Position numbers and translations under genes: made by a program. Below the pieces are notes generated by a model that had not been told where the DNA came from, did no database searches, and saw nothing but the letters and a program-made list of their open reading frames with translations. From NCBI RefSeq assembly GCF_023065955.2, contig NW_026622897.1, positions 5,461,001 through 5,525,000 of the forward strand: a DNA stretch of 64,000 nt, written 5' to 3'. This document shows, piece after piece, positions 12,301 through 27,500 of the stretch (within the stretch, counting starts at the first letter, position 1; each line of letters opens with the position of its first letter). The stretch comes from Ursus arctos (lineage: Eukaryota > Chordata > Mammalia > Carnivora > Ursidae).

Positions 12301-15300
12301 CCCACCAAAACAGAAAAAAATCACAAACACATGAAGGCTAAACAATATGCTACTGAACAACCAATGGGTCAACAAAGAAATCAGAGAAGAAATAAAAAAT
12401 ACATGGAGATAAATTAAAATGAAAGCACAACAGTCCAAAATCAATGGGAAGCAGCTAAAGCAGTTCTAAGAGGGAAAGTTGGTAATAATAGATGCCTAAT
12501 ATTCAAGAAACAAGAAAAATCTCAAACAACCCAAACTTACACCTAAGGAACTAAAAAAAAAGAAAAAACTACGCTCAAAGCTAGTAGAAGGAAAAAAAAT
12601 AATAAAGACTAGAGAGGAAATAAATTACATAGAGACTAAAAGAACAATAGAAAGGATCCATGAAACCAAGAGGTGGCTCTTTGAAAGGATCAACAAAACT
12701 GATAAACCTTTAGTCAGACTCATCAAGAAAAAAAATAAAATCAGAAATGAAGTTGGAGAAATTACGACTGACACCACAGAGATACAAAAGATTATAAGAG
12801 AATATTATATAAAATTATATGCCAACAAATTGGACAACTGAGAATAAATGAATAAATTCCTAGAAACATATGATCTTCTAAAACTGAATGAGGAAGAAAT
12901 AGAAAAAATTGAATAGGCCGATCACTCTTGATGAAATTCAATCAGTAATCAAAAAAACCCTAACAAAAGTCCAGGATCAGATGGCTTCACATGTGAATTC
13001 TACCAAACATTTAAACCATAAGATACCTAGGAATAAACCTAACCAAAGAGGTAAAGGATCTATACTCTGAAAAATACACTTATGAAAGAAATTGAGGAAG
13101 ACACAAAGAAATGGAGAAACATTCCATGTTCAAGGACTGGAAGAATAAAAATTGTTAAAATGTCTATGCTACTCCAAAGCAATCTATACCTACTCAATGC
13201 AATTCCTATCAAAATACCATCAACATTTTTTATAGAGCTGGAACAAACAATCCTAAAAATTGTATGAAATCAGAAAAGATCCTGAACAGCCAAAGAAATG
13301 CTGAGAAAGAAAACCAAATCTGGTGGCATCACAATTCTGGACTTCAAGATGTATTACAAAGCTCTAATCATCAAGATAATATAGCACAGGTACAAAAACA
13401 TACACACAGATCAATGGAACAGAATAGAGAACACAGAAATGAAGGACCCTCAACTCTATGGTGAACTAATCTTCAACAAAGCAGGAAAGACTATTCAATG
13501 GAAAAAAGACAGTCTCTTCAACAACCGGTGTTGGGAAAATTGGACAGCCACATGCAGAAGAATGAAACGTCTGGACCACTTCCTTACACCATACACAAAA
13601 ATAAATTCAAAATGGATGAAAGACCTAAATTTGAGATAGGAATCCATCAAAACTGTAGAGGAGAACACAGGCAGCAACCTCTCTGACCTCGGCCATAGCA
13701 ACTTCTTGCTAGACATGTCTCCAAAGATAAGAGAAACAAAAGCAAAAATGAACTACTGGGACTTCATCAAGATAAAACGCTTTGCACAGCAAAAGAAACA
13801 GTCAGCAAAACTAAAAGGCAAACTACGGAATGGGAGAAGATATTTGCAAATGACATAACAGATAAAGCGCTAGTATCCAAGATCTATAAAAAACATCAAA
13901 CTCCACACCCAAAAAACAAAAAAAAATCCAGTCAAGAAATGGGCAGAAGACATGAACAGACATTTCTCCAAAGAAGACATCCAAATGGCCAACAAACACA
14001 TGAAGAAATGCTCCACATCACTCGTCATCAGGGAAATACAAATCAAAACCACAATGAGATACCACCTCACACCAGTCAGAATGGCTAAAGTTAACAACTC
14101 AGGAAATGACAGATGTTGGCAAGGATGTGGAGAGAGGGGAAGGAAAAGCAAACTGGTACAGCCACTCTGGAAAACAGTATGGAGGTTCCTCAAAAAGTTA
14201 CAAATACAGCTACCCTATGACCCAGCAATTACACTACTAGGTATTTATTCAAAGGACACAAACACAGTGATTTGAAGGGGCACATGCACCCCAATGTTTA
14301 TAGCAGCAATGTCCACAGCAGCCAAAATAGGGAAAGAGCTGAGATGTCCACCAACAGATGAATGGATAAAGAACGTACACACACACACACACACGAATAT
14401 TACTCAGCCATCGAAAAGAATGAAATCTTGCTATTTGCAATGACGTGGATGGAACTAGAAGGTATTATGCTAAGCAAAGTCAGTCAGTCAATACCATACG
14501 TTTTCACTCATATGTGGAATTTAAGAAACAGAACAGATGAACATATGAGAAGGGAAGGAAAAATAAAATAAGACAAAAACAGAGAGGGAGACAAACCATA
14601 AGAGACTCTTACCATAGGGAACAAACTGAGGGTTGCTGGAGGGGAGGTGGGTGGGGGGATGGGGTAGTTGGATGATGGGCATTAAGGAGAGCACTTGAAG
14701 TAATGAGCACTGGGTGTTATGTGCAACTGATGAATCACTAAATTGTACCTCTGAAACTAATAATACAGTATATGTTAATTAAATTGCATTTAAATTAAAA
14801 CATTTAAAAAAATAAAGAAGATTTAATACAAATTCTTCTCAAACTGTTCCAAAAAACAGAAGAGAAAGGAGAACTTCCAAATTCATTCCATGAGGCCAGC
14901 ATCACCCTGACACCAAAACCAGTCAGACACCACAGAAAAACAAAACAAAACTATGGGCCAATTTACCTGATGACATAGATGCAAAAATCCTCAACAAAAT
15001 ATTAACAAACTGAATTCAATAATACAGTAAAAGGATCATCCACCACAATCGAATGAGATTTAGTCCAGGGAAGCAAGAGTGGCTCAATATTTGCAAATCA
15101 AGGGCGCCTGAGTGGCGCAGTTGTTAAACGTCTGCCTTTGGCTCAGGGCGTGATCCCAGCGTTCTGGGATCGAGCCCCACATCAGGCTTCTCTGCTAGGA
15201 GGCTGCTTCTTCCTCTCCCACTCCCCCTGCTTGTGTTCCCTCTCTCACTGGCTGTCTCTGTCAAATAAATAAATAAAATCTTTAAAAAAAAATTTGCAAA

Positions 15301-17515
15301 TCAATCAATGTGAAATATCACATTAACAATAAGAAAAACCATCTGATCCTCTCAATAGATGGTAAAAATGCATTGACAAAATACAATATTGTTCATGATA
15401 AAAACTCTAAACAAAGTAGGTTTAGAGGGACATACCTCAATATAATAAAGGCTGTATATGAAAAACACATAGCTAACAATGGTGAAAACTGAGAGCATTA
15501 CTTATAAAATCAGGAACAAGATAAGAATGTCCACTCTCACCACTTTTATTCAACATAGTACTGGAAGTCCTAGCCACAGCAATCAGACAAGAAATAAAAG
15601 GCATCTAAATTGGTAAGGAAGAAGTAAAACTGTCACTATTTGCTGCTGATATGATATTATATACAGAAAACCTGAAAGACTCCACCAAAAAACTATTAGA
15701 ACTCATACATGGGGTGCCTGGGTGGCTTAGTGGGTTAGGCATCCGACTTTTCTTTTTTTTTTTTTTTAGATTTAATTTATCTATTTTAGAGAGAGAGTGT
15801 GCAGGTGAGCATAAGCACCAGCACTAGACGAGCACTAGCACGAGTGGGGGGAGGAGTAGAGGGAGAAGGAGCCTGACACAAGGCTCCACCCCAGGACCCC
15901 AAGATCATGACCTGAGCTGAAGGCAAACGTTTAACCAACTGGGCCATCCAGGCGCCCCTAGGCATCTGACTACTGATCTCAGGGATCATGAGCTTGAGCT
16001 CCATGTTGGGCTCCATGCTCACGGGCCTACAAAAAAATAAAGAAAAAGAATTCATAAATGAATTTAGTGAAGTTGCAGAATGCAAAATTAATATACAGAA
16101 ATCTGTTGTATTTCTATGCACTAATAATAAAGTAGCAGAAAGAGAAATTAAGAAAACAATCCCATGTTCAATTACACCAAAAAGAATAAAATATCTAGGA
16201 ATAAACCTAAGCAATGAGGTGAAAAACCCGTACTCTGAAAACTGTTAAGATACTGATGAAAGAAATTGAACACAACACAAATGGAAAGATATACTGTGCT
16301 CGCACATTGGTTGTTAAATGTTAAAATGTTCATCCTACCCAAAGCAATCCACAGATTTAACATAATCCCTATCAAAAAATCAACAGCATTTTTCAGAGAA
16401 CTAGAACACACAATCCTAAAATTTGAATGGAATCACAAAAGACCCCAAATAGCCAAAGCAATCTTGAGAAAGAAGAACAAAGCTGGAGGTATCACAATCA
16501 AGAATTCAAAGTACACTACAAAGTTACAGTAATTAAAATAGTATGGTACTGGCACGAAAACAGACATATAGATCAATGGATCTGTATCTATAGGTTACAG
16601 AGCCAGAAATAAATCCATATGTATATGGTTAATTAATCTATGATAAAGGAGGCAAGAATATATAATAAAGACACTCTCTTCAATAAATGGTGTTGGGAAA
16701 ACTGGACCGCTACATGCAAAAGAATGAAACTAGACCACTTTCTCAAACCACACACAAAAATAAACTCAAAATGATTAGAGACCTAAATGTGAGACCTAAA
16801 ATCATAAGTCTCCTAGAAAAAAATGTAGGCAGTAATTTCTTGATATTGGTCTTGGCAACATTTTTCTAGCTATGTCTCCTCAGGCAAACAAAACAAAACC
16901 AAAAATAAACTACTGGGACTATACCAAAATAAAAAGCTTTTACATAGCAAAATAAACTGTGAACAAAATGAAAAGGTGACTTACTGAATGAGAGATATTT
17001 ATAGATGAAATATACAATGAGGGGTTAATATCCAAAATATATAAAGAACACACACACAAACACAGTTAAAAATGGGCAGGAGATATGAATACACATTTCT
17101 CCAAAGAAGACATGCAGATGGCCAACAGACACATGCAAAGATGCTCAACATCACTCATCATCAGGGAAATACAAATCAGAACCACAATGAAATATCACCT
17201 TACACCTATCAGAATAACTAAAATAAAAAAGACAAGAAATCCTAAGTGTTCGTGAGGATGTGGTAGAAAAGCAAACCCTCCTGCACTGTTGGTGGGAATG
17301 CAAACTGGTGCAGCCACTGTGGGAAACTGTGTGGAGGTTCCTCAAAAAATTAGAAATACCATATGATCCAGTAATTCCACTACTGGTATTTACCAAAACA
17401 AATATACTAATTTGAAAAGATATTTATGTTTATTGCAGCATTATTTACAGTAGCCACAATACGGAAGCAACCCAAGTGTCCACCAACTGATGAATGGATA
17501 AAAAAAAGATGTGAG

Positions 17516-17552
<37 letters not shown>

Positions 17553-18459
17553 GGACTGTTACGCAGCCATAAAAAGATGAAGTCTTGACATTGTGAAAAT
17601 ATGGTTGGAGCTAGAGGGTGAAATAAGTCAGACAGACAAAGACAAATACCAACGAATTTCACTTGGTGTGTAACCTAAGAACTAGATTTTGTTTCTAAGA
17701 AACAAACGAACAAACAAAAAAATCAGACTCTAAATATAGAGCACCGATGTTTGTCAAAGGGGAAGTGGATGGCAGGATGGGTGAAACAGATAAAGGGCAT
17801 TAAGAGATACAAACTTCCAGTTATAAAATAAGTAAATCACAGAGACGAGAAGTACAGCATCGGGAATACAGTTAATAATATATAAAGTTGTATGATGACA
17901 GATGGTGACTATACTTATCATGGTGAACAGTGAGCTATACACAGAATTGTCGAATCACTATTTATAGACCTATAACTCCTATAACATTGTATGTTAATTA
18001 TACTTCAATTAAAAAAAAATACCTAAGTCTAATTTTTTTCTACTTTTATATCATCTCTTCCTTTACATTCTTCCCTCATATCTTCTTTTTTTCTAGACAA
18101 ACAATACTCGTTTGTTTTTGTTTTTTAAAGATTATGTTTGTGGGCCCAAGATCCCAAGCAGAGGTGGGAACATCAGAAACATACATGAGGCCTGCCCTTG
18201 CTCCCCAGTAAAAGCAGAATGCATTTACTCATCAAAGTTCAGTGCATTTGTCCAGTTTAGCACTTCATCCACTTCCCATTCCATCACAGAATCTATTCCA
18301 CCGCCTTCGACAGCTCTCATTAGGCCCTTGGTTGCTGTGTGAATTAAATCTAGAGTTCTACGAGTTGTTGACTTAGCCTCTAGGCTTCCTGCATAGTACC
18401 TAAACAGGAGAAAGGAAGAGAGACATAAACCTCGTGAAACAGGTCATTACTAGTAGATG

Positions 18460-18511
<52 letters not shown>

Positions 18512-21500
18512 GCTGTGAAACCATTTACATATTAAACCAAGTTTTCACCTGATTTAACTTAAATACATCCAAACCAAGTTCTATGTGATGGGATATTTTT
18601 TGGGGGGGAAGGGGGAAGAAAAGAAAAGAGAAACAAAGCAACTTAATCAACCACGCTAACCGGTGAAGACTCGTTTCAAAACCACCCCTCAGTATGTGCA
18701 CTGCTATGATACAATGAAAAACCAAGTAACTACATCACTGAATCATCGAATTCCAGAGTCAAATGCTCTTGGAGACCAGATGACTAGCCCTCTCATCTTA
18801 CAGAAGAGAGATTAAGTCCTGGAAGACAAGGTCATGTGGCTAACGGCTGGTAAGGAGCGGAAAGCCAGGGGAACGGAAAACAGAGGGAGAGGCAAAGGGA
18901 AGAGAGATGGTAACAACCTTTTTTGTGTCAGGTACTTTTCATACATTATCTCATTTAATTCTCTCTAAAAAGACACAGCCATTTGTGACAGCTATTTTTA
19001 TTCCCATTTTACAGGTGAGGAAATCGAGAGCTGGAGAAGTTAAGAAATTGTTCAAGATTATGTAGGTAGTAAACATATGTCAGAGCCCGTATTTGAATGT
19101 GACTCCAAGTCCAAACTTCTTCAGCGGCTCTGTTCTGTCTCATGTTAGTCTGAGCACATAAATGAATGTATCCACCAAACGTGAGCTGAGCAGAGACAAG
19201 TTAGCAGTCCTTAGCAAGAATACTGGAAAACAGCACTTTTTCTTCAGTTTTTCATTTTAAGATCTACATTGGTATTCCATTTTAAGTTAACCTACTGTGA
19301 AACTGTTTTCATTTATTAATTCAACACTGAGTAGGAAGTGGCATGGTGGTCGTGTAGGGCTAGGTAGGACTCTGAAATCCAACTATCTGGCCTTGAGTCT
19401 TGCTTCTGTGATTTACTACCTCTATGACCTTTGCCAAATAACCTAGTCTTTCTGGGCTTAAGATTACCTTAAAATGGTAATCATAATACTCTTCTTCTCA
19501 GCATTCTGGAGAGGTTTAGAAGTGTAAGTCTTTATAAAGCATTCAGAACTATGACTGGCACACAGGAAGCATTCAGTAAAAGAAGGCTTACAAATTCCTG
19601 GATGGTAAGGTGTAGGACAGAGGCAAGATATGTCCCTGCCTTCATGAAGTTTCTGCTTTTTCAAACTTTAAGTAGATAACGATTCATAAGAGCTACTTTC
19701 ATAGAAGAGGAACATGCCTCTTGATTTATATTGGTTAGTAAGAGCACAAATTGTAAGAAAGTATGATTTCACAATTTTTCTATAGTTCTTCATTCACTTA
19801 CTCATGTAATAAATATGTATTGAGTGTCCACCATTTGCAAAGCATTGTGTACAGAGGTGGGATTCCTCTGTGGAACTTCCAATCTTCTATATTCCCTGAA
19901 CATTAATAGGCAAAAAAATATGTACTGAATGAATGAATGAATGAATGAACGAACGATGGTACCCAATGGCCCAGGTTTATTAACTAATGCTGATGCCACA
20001 ACAAAAATGCATTTAGAAATGAGAAACTTCTGGAAGGCTAGAGGTGAGCACATTTTTTTAATGAGTTCTTCCATGTTTTACCTTCCCAAATACACACTTG
20101 TGATTAGATCTGGAAACCTGGATGATATTTCTTTGTACTTTGGCAATAGTGATTTACAACAGTTATCTATTTTTGCTATCATCAAGGATACACAGAAAGA
20201 GGATTCATTTTAAAGAGAATTATAATACTTATTCCAAGAATTTAATTCTGTTTTAAACTCTTCAAATATTAGTCATTATTTATAGTTAAGTAGGCTATAA
20301 CAGTAATCAAACAACAATAGGTTAGCAAGTAGAAAAGAATTTCAAATAGTAACCAGAAATACAGATCACTTTATAATAAGCATAATTTGTTTTATAAAAA
20401 ATGAGTGGCATTTAAAACAAAAGATATAAAATTTGGCTTATGTTGCAATATATCCATTTTTAGATAATCTCATATTTTTTTTAAAGATTTTATTTATTTA
20501 TTTGACAGAGAGACAGCCAGTGAGAGAGACAGCCAATGAGAGAGAGACAAGCTGGGGGAGTGGGAGAGGAAGAAGCAGGTTCCCAGCAGAGGAGCCTGAT
20601 GTGGGGCTCGATCCTAGAATGCCGGGATCACACCCTGAGCCGAAGGCAGATGCTTAACGACTGAGCCACCCAGGCGCCCCAGATAATCTCATATTCTAAG
20701 ACAGAAAATTTAACGAGAAAAAAAATTATAAGAATGTTTTTCTGAATATGCCAACAGGGAGAAAGCTAAAATGCAAAAGACCTAGTAAGAATCGAAGTTT
20801 AAACTGGAAAAGAAGTCAAGAAGAGCTAAGATCTGTAGCACACAGGAAGGGAATGTAAAAATCACATTTTCTTTAATTAAGGAGAGAGGTAAAAAAAAAA
20901 AAAGTATCATGATTTTGTTCGCTGCTGATTCTAACCATAAGTCAGTAGAGGGTGCCGTCAGTGAACAAAGCACACAAAGTAACGTTTCTTGTTCATCCTC
21001 TGTAACCTTACAAAAAGGAAACATTACAACATCCAGCCCTAAGGACTCACTTGCTCACTCACTTTATTCAACATACAACATGTATTCATTAAGCATCTAC
21101 TATGTCTACAGCCCTGTGCTGACAAAGAGATCAGAGTCCCTGTTCTTTAGGAGCTCAAAGTGTAGTGGAGGCGGCAAATATGCAGAGATTTGCACAAGTG
21201 TGACAGTTGAGTATATAATACATCTGTGAGGGCACCTCCAAAAAAAAGTGCCTGTGCCTAGCTAAGTCAAGGCAGGCTTCAGAAGGAGATGTCTCAGCCA
21301 AGTATCAAAAGGTGAAGGCTTTGTTGCCATGAAACTGAGCCAGAAAAGAGCAAGCCAGGGAGAGGGACTATCACGTAGGATGTAGGTAACAGTGAGCCCC
21401 TAACATATTTCGGGTAAGGAGGTGATTTGTGTTTTCAAGACATGCCATCAGTGTTTACACAGAGATGGCAAAAGATTAGAGACAAAGACACCAAGTAGGA

Positions 21501-24500
21501 TTCTGCCCATGAAGTAGAGACGTGAGCACTGAGAAGCTGCTGTCAGGGAGGGACAGACATGCCAGACTTGGGAGAGTCTTTGGAAGCAGAACTGATAGGA
21601 CTTTATGACAGATGACATATTGGAGCTTATGAAAGATAAGAAGTCAAGGAGAACCCCTACATTTCTGCCTTGGATGACTGGGTAAATGATGGTGTCATAA
21701 CCTGAGGCCAAGAGGAATACGGAAAAGAAACAATTTTTATGATGAGGAATAGAAGAAATTCAGGGTTAGACCAGTTGAGTTTGAGATGGAAATGTCCATG
21801 TAATTAGAAATAGAGGGCTCAGTTATGGATGAGGATTGTTTTGAGAGTAAACAGAAAGAAAAAAAAAAAGAAAGAAAGAAAGAAAACAGATTATTATTCA
21901 TGTGCACTGGCTTATTACCAGGTGTCTCCCCTCTCCCACCCCGGGCTGTGCCGGAGCTTGAGCAAATACTAGCGTTCGGTCAATGCCAGCTGTTTCTGGA
22001 TGACGGCACATACGGTGAGTGTATTTGGTTGTTCTGAGCCTACTACCACACTTCCTTTACTGTACGTGGGTCCCCAGTTAGAGGCAATGTCGTATGGAAT
22101 AAAATGATGATGGCTAAGGCTTCCGTAATAAATGGTACTGCTGACAGAAGTAATGCAAGCAGAGAAGTAAAATACGTATTCAGAATGTTTTTCACTGCGA
22201 ACACAGAGATGCCACCTCCATGTGGGAAGGGTCCAACATAATCAGCCCGCCGCCAGGCAGCCAGTGCACTGCTGGAGGCAAAGCAATGGCCTTTGCTGTC
22301 CAGTTAGCTGTGGCTATAGAGCCAGAACAACCTCAGGGAAGAAGAGACCAAGTTTATGAGTCTATATGTAGCCTCCATCCCTACTCCCATGACCACTTCG
22401 TACATGGCTCCACTGAGAACCACTGAGGAGGCCAGGTGAAAAAACGGACATCCACAGGTTGGATCATCTTGTCCATCTGAATGCTTACAGCTTTCTGCCT
22501 CCTGGGCCCTCGGAAGGGCATTCACAAGGACACAAGTATATGCTATGCCCATTCTGAGTATACCTGTCCCCAGACCTAATCCCAATTTCCCCAATTCCAT
22601 CCAAGTACCTCATCAGCTGAGAAGCTCTGTTACTGGCCACAGTCAATAAGGTCCCTGTCTCAAGCAATTTCTCCTTTCTATAGGAAGTAGAACACCGCTT
22701 GTGCTCACTGGGAGGGTACCCTTTGGCCAATTTCTGGCCAAAAACAATTCAGATGTTGCCAGAATCCTGTGCAGATCCATGGTGAATTAAACCTAATACA
22801 GTCTCCCTCTGTTAGCGTGTCCCAGGGGAGTCCCCATGAAGCCAAATGCATGGAGATGATGTGGAGCCAGGTCAGCAGGGGCGGCTGTGGAAGGAAGCCG
22901 AGCCTCCTGCTCACACAGCTTACTGTGGCCCTCTGGACCTTCTCCGGCCCATTCTCACACGTACTCCATCTATTTTGTACTGAGATGATGCTGTACACTC
23001 TCAATTTTATGGTTCGTTGGATTAGATAAAACCCAGATCAGTTCATAATCACAGGGCACTTGGAATCCGACTGCCAAGCGTCCCGTCTCCCCCAGGTCCA
23101 GTAGCAGAACCAGAACTGATTTTCAAATGTAAAATAACTATTGTCAGAAGAGGGCATTACCTTACTCCTAAACCCTCTGTGCTGAGATCCTCTTATTAGA
23201 AGAAGCCCCATATAGTATTTCACTGTCTGTCCAATACTGTTGGGACTGCTTGGCCCTAAAGCCCAAGTGGCAGCACCATGACCACACTGCGGACCTGCTA
23301 CCACGTTCATTCTTACACCATGTCCCACTGGAGACCAGTGGCCTCATTAAGTTACCTTGAAAATAGCTTGGAGCAGCATACCCCAATGTGGCATGTTTTA
23401 CTTCCTAAATCCAGAGAGGCCCTTTAAGTGCTATGTGCCTTCAATACACACACGACAAGGTATTGAAACTTGTCTCTCACTTTAGAAAGGATATCCCAAA
23501 ATGTCCATAAGCTTTAGTTATGTGACAAACCCTTAACATTTTGCAAAATTTCTCTCTCTTTTTGGTGTGCATTTGTCCTATGAAGTCATCCGGGGAGTTA
23601 TTTTCTGCTCACTGCGTCTGATTAGTATAAGGTCACCAGTATAAAGACAGGCATGATCATGTGTGGGAACTGAGATGTACAAGCCCCTAGGAAAAGAGCA
23701 GGGGAGCAGACACAGCTCTGAGAGTAAGATGGAAAGGCACATCCTGTTCTTTCCATGTAAATGCAAACTACTTCTCTTTTTGCTTCCTGGTTGGGATGGG
23801 AAAGAACATGTGTCAGGTCAATAGCAACATACCAGGGGCCAGGAGCTGTGCTGACTTGCTGCATTAGAGGAAGCACTTCTGGAAGCTTAGCTGCGATTTG
23901 TATTGCTGGTGAACTAAAGGTACCAATTCCACTACAGCTTTCCCCACTGTCACCTCCACTCTACAAAAAAAGCCACCACAGAGTTCATCAGGAACTTCGA
24001 GGTTCCTCTCATTTATTAATGACTTGATGAAAACTATACCTTCTAGGGCCTCCTGGGGTTACAGCTAGTGGGTAGCTGAGTAGACTGCACGTAAGAGGAA
24101 CAAATATACACATTCCCCTGTGACTTCAGAAATCCTTTTTTTCTACAGTATACCAGAGAAGTTCAGGCATTTTGCAATAGTGGAGCTTTGGTTGAGTTCA
24201 GGCTTTGATTAGACAACCAGACAGACTACTTAACATCATTTCTGGGTCCTCAAGCCAACACATTAAATTCATGATCCTAGATGAATGTGGTCATTATCAG
24301 TAAATTTAACCCAATCATCAGATCTCACAACCTGAAAATCCACTCTCACACGTTTCTGAGGCTTCTACTAATAGAGATTGGTAAATTCTTGGAAGTCTTT
24401 TGATTTGTAAGTGATCTCCTCCTGGAGTAGACCTTGCACGTCTGTGTCTGGGCTGTTTTGAGAACTCTCTCTGTGGGCTGGAGGCAATGAGCGATGTTGT

Positions 24501-27500
24501 GGGAGAATCAGCATGAGCACATGCAGCAACTATGCCAGGTGCAGTCACCAAAAAGCTTTATGCACAGAAGGCCTGGTTCCCACAAAACAGGGAGGAAGAA
24601 TTTCCTCCACCAACAGGGGAGTTCGAAGTTCAAGATTCTCAGCCTTATCTATGCCTGCCCACATGTCCCCATCCTAGGTCTCTGGGTTCCACTTCTTCTC
24701 CACTCATGCCCCTACCTTAGTGCGTAAGATCTAAGAGCACTAAGCATTTGGTTGCACTGTAGGCACTGTGACCCTATGACCCTTACAACTGGTTCCTGGG
24801 TTGCCCCCAACTCACCCTGCAAGTACAAGAAATGAAGATCTTCTGAAGATCTGCACATATTCTTATAAAAATCAATGGATGAACGGATAAAGAAAATGTG
24901 ATACAGAAGAATATTATTCAGCCATAAAAATGAAATTGTGCCATTTGCAACAACATGAATGGACCCTGAGAGCATTATCGAAGTGAAGTCAGATGGAGAA
25001 AGATAAATACTGTATGATCTTACTTACATATGGAATCTAAAAATACACAAGCTCAAAGATAAACAGAATAGATTGGTGACTGTCAAAGGCAGTGGGTTGG
25101 GGGGTGAACAAAATGGGTGGGGGGGGGTCACAAAAGTTCTAACAACTTTACTGAGGTATAACTGATGTACAGTAAACACACATATTTAAACAGAACTTGA
25201 AGACTTTTGACATAAGTATACACTTGTCAATCCACCACTACAGTAAAAAATGAACATATCCATCACCCCCCAAAGTTCCTTGTGCCCCTTTGTCATCCTT
25301 TCCTCTTCTCATTGCCCACCCTCATCTCCAACTACTGATCTTTGTATTTCTCCAGATTTGTTCATATTTTCTAGCATTTTATGTAAATGGAATCATACAG
25401 TATGAACTCTTTTTTGACTGGTTTCTTTCATTCAGCATTGTTATTTTGAGATTTATCCACGTTGCTATGTGTATCAATTGTTCATTCCTTCCTATTGCTG
25501 AGTAGTATTTCTTTGTGTACATAATCACAATTTGTTCATCAAGTGACATTTGGGCTGATGGACATTTGGCTGTTTCTGGGTTCTGGCTATTACAAGTAAA
25601 GCTGCTATGAACACTCATATACAATCTTTCTGTGAACATAGGTTCTTATTCTCAAGTACATACCTAGAAGTGGAATGCTTGGGATGAATAGTAAGTGTAT
25701 ATTTATTAGTAAGAAAACTGTCAAACTGGTTCCCAAAGCAGAAGTAGCAGTTTGCATTCGCTCCATACCTGTGCCAACAATTAGTATGGCAGACGGAACC
25801 ACCTTAGTGTATATATAGCAGTAACTCCTTAAAGTTTTAGTTTGCACTTCCTTAATGACTAACGATGACAGTCATTACTTGTGCTCTTTTGCTATCCATG
25901 TATCTTCAATGATAGAGTGTTCAAATCCTTTGTTCAATTTGTCATCATTGGGTTTTGAGGGCTTTTAATATTCTAGATACAAGACTATTTAATTATATAT
26001 ATATAATATATATAAAAATATATATATATATAAAATATATATATATCACTAATGTTTTCTTCCTGTCTGTGGCTTATCTTTTTTTCTCAAGATTTTATTT
26101 AAATTCCAGTTAGTCAATATGCATGTAGCTTGTCATTTTATTTTTTTAACAGTGTCTTTCACAGAGCAAAAGCTTTCAACTTTGATGAAGTGCAATTTGA
26201 CAACTTTTTTAAATGTCATGCCTTCTGTGTCCTATTTAAGAAATTTTTGCCAGAACCAAGGTCACTAAGATTGTCTCCTTTCCTTACTTGTAGGTATTTT
26301 ATGGTTTTAGCATTTATATTTGATCTGTGATCTCTTCTGAAATATAAAACTTTACATATATGGTGTGAGAGATAACGGTCAAGGTTCATTGTTCTGCATT
26401 TGAATATACAATTTGTTGAAAAGAATATCGTTTTCCAATTATATTGCCTTGGCACCTGTGTTAAAACTCATCAGTATACATGTGTATCTATTTTTCTCAA
26501 CTCTTGATTCTGTTCCATTAATATGTCTATCTTTATGCTAACACAATGTCTTAAGTATATTAATTCTTGGATTCAAGTAGTGTAAGTTCTCCAAATTTTA
26601 TGTTTCCAAAAATTGTTTTGGCTAATCTAGCTCCAATGCATTTCCATAAAAATTTTCAAATCAACTTGTCAACTTCCCCCAAAATCCTGCTGTAACTTTT
26701 GATTGTGACTGAACAGAATGTACAGATCTGGAGACAATGAACATCTTAACAATACGGAGTCTCCTGATCCAATACCACCTTATATCTCATCACTTATTTA
26801 GGCCTTCTTTAAGTTACCTTAGCAGTGTTTTGAAGTTTTTAGTGGATAGGTCATACAGAATTTTTTCTTCAATTTATGCTTAGGTATTTCATTTTTTCTA
26901 ATGTGTTTTCAAAAATTCAATTTCCCGTTGTTTCTTGCTGGAATATGGCAATACGGTTGGCTTCTGCATCTCACAACCTTGATAAACCCACTTAGCAGTT
27001 CCAATAAGTTTTTTGTAGATTCCTTAGGATTGTACCTAGTCAATCAAGTCAACTGTGAATAAAGACTCTTTTTAGATAGATCTTCCTTTCCAGTGTCAGT
27101 GTCTCCCTCCTCCCTTTTTTTTTCTTGTAAGATTTTATTTATTTATTTGACAGAGACAGCCAGCGAGAGAGGGAACACAAGCAGGGGGAGTGGGAGAGGA
27201 AGAAGCAGGCTCCCAGTGGAGCAAGGAGCCCGATGCAGGGCTTGATCCCAGGATCCTGGGATCATGCCCTGAGCCGAAGGCAGATGCTTAATGACTGAGC
27301 CACCCAGGCACCCCCTTCCTTGCTCTTTCTTGGCCTTCCTGCACTGACTAGGACCCTCCAGTCCTGTGTTGTAAAGAAGTGGTGAAAGCAGACATCCTTG
27401 CCTTGTTCCTGATCTTAGGGAGAAAGCATTCAGTCTTTCACCTTTAAGTATCATGTTAGCAAGAGGTTTTTTGTACATATCCTTTATCAGGTGGAGGACT

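Larger units (their letters stand above)
11515..18020 (+). mobile_element. Old L1 split by a younger L1 and by SINEs
   Basis: The first part (about 11515-13016) covers the region before ORF2 and the endonuclease to early RT region. The second part (about 14817-18020) resumes exactly in the RT domain and runs to the 3' UTR. The join is readable: ACCAAACATTTAAA at the left edge continues as AAAGAAGATTTAATAC at the right edge. Frames are broken throughout. Confidence 0.85.

Noticed and set aside
15786..16214. 142-codon minus-strand frame
   Set aside because: It spans the nested SINE pair and L1; the apparent length comes from low-stop SINE sequence.
17518..17550. Regular short repeats that might suggest a CRISPR array
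   Set aside because: Simple dinucleotide run without spacers, in a mammalian genome.
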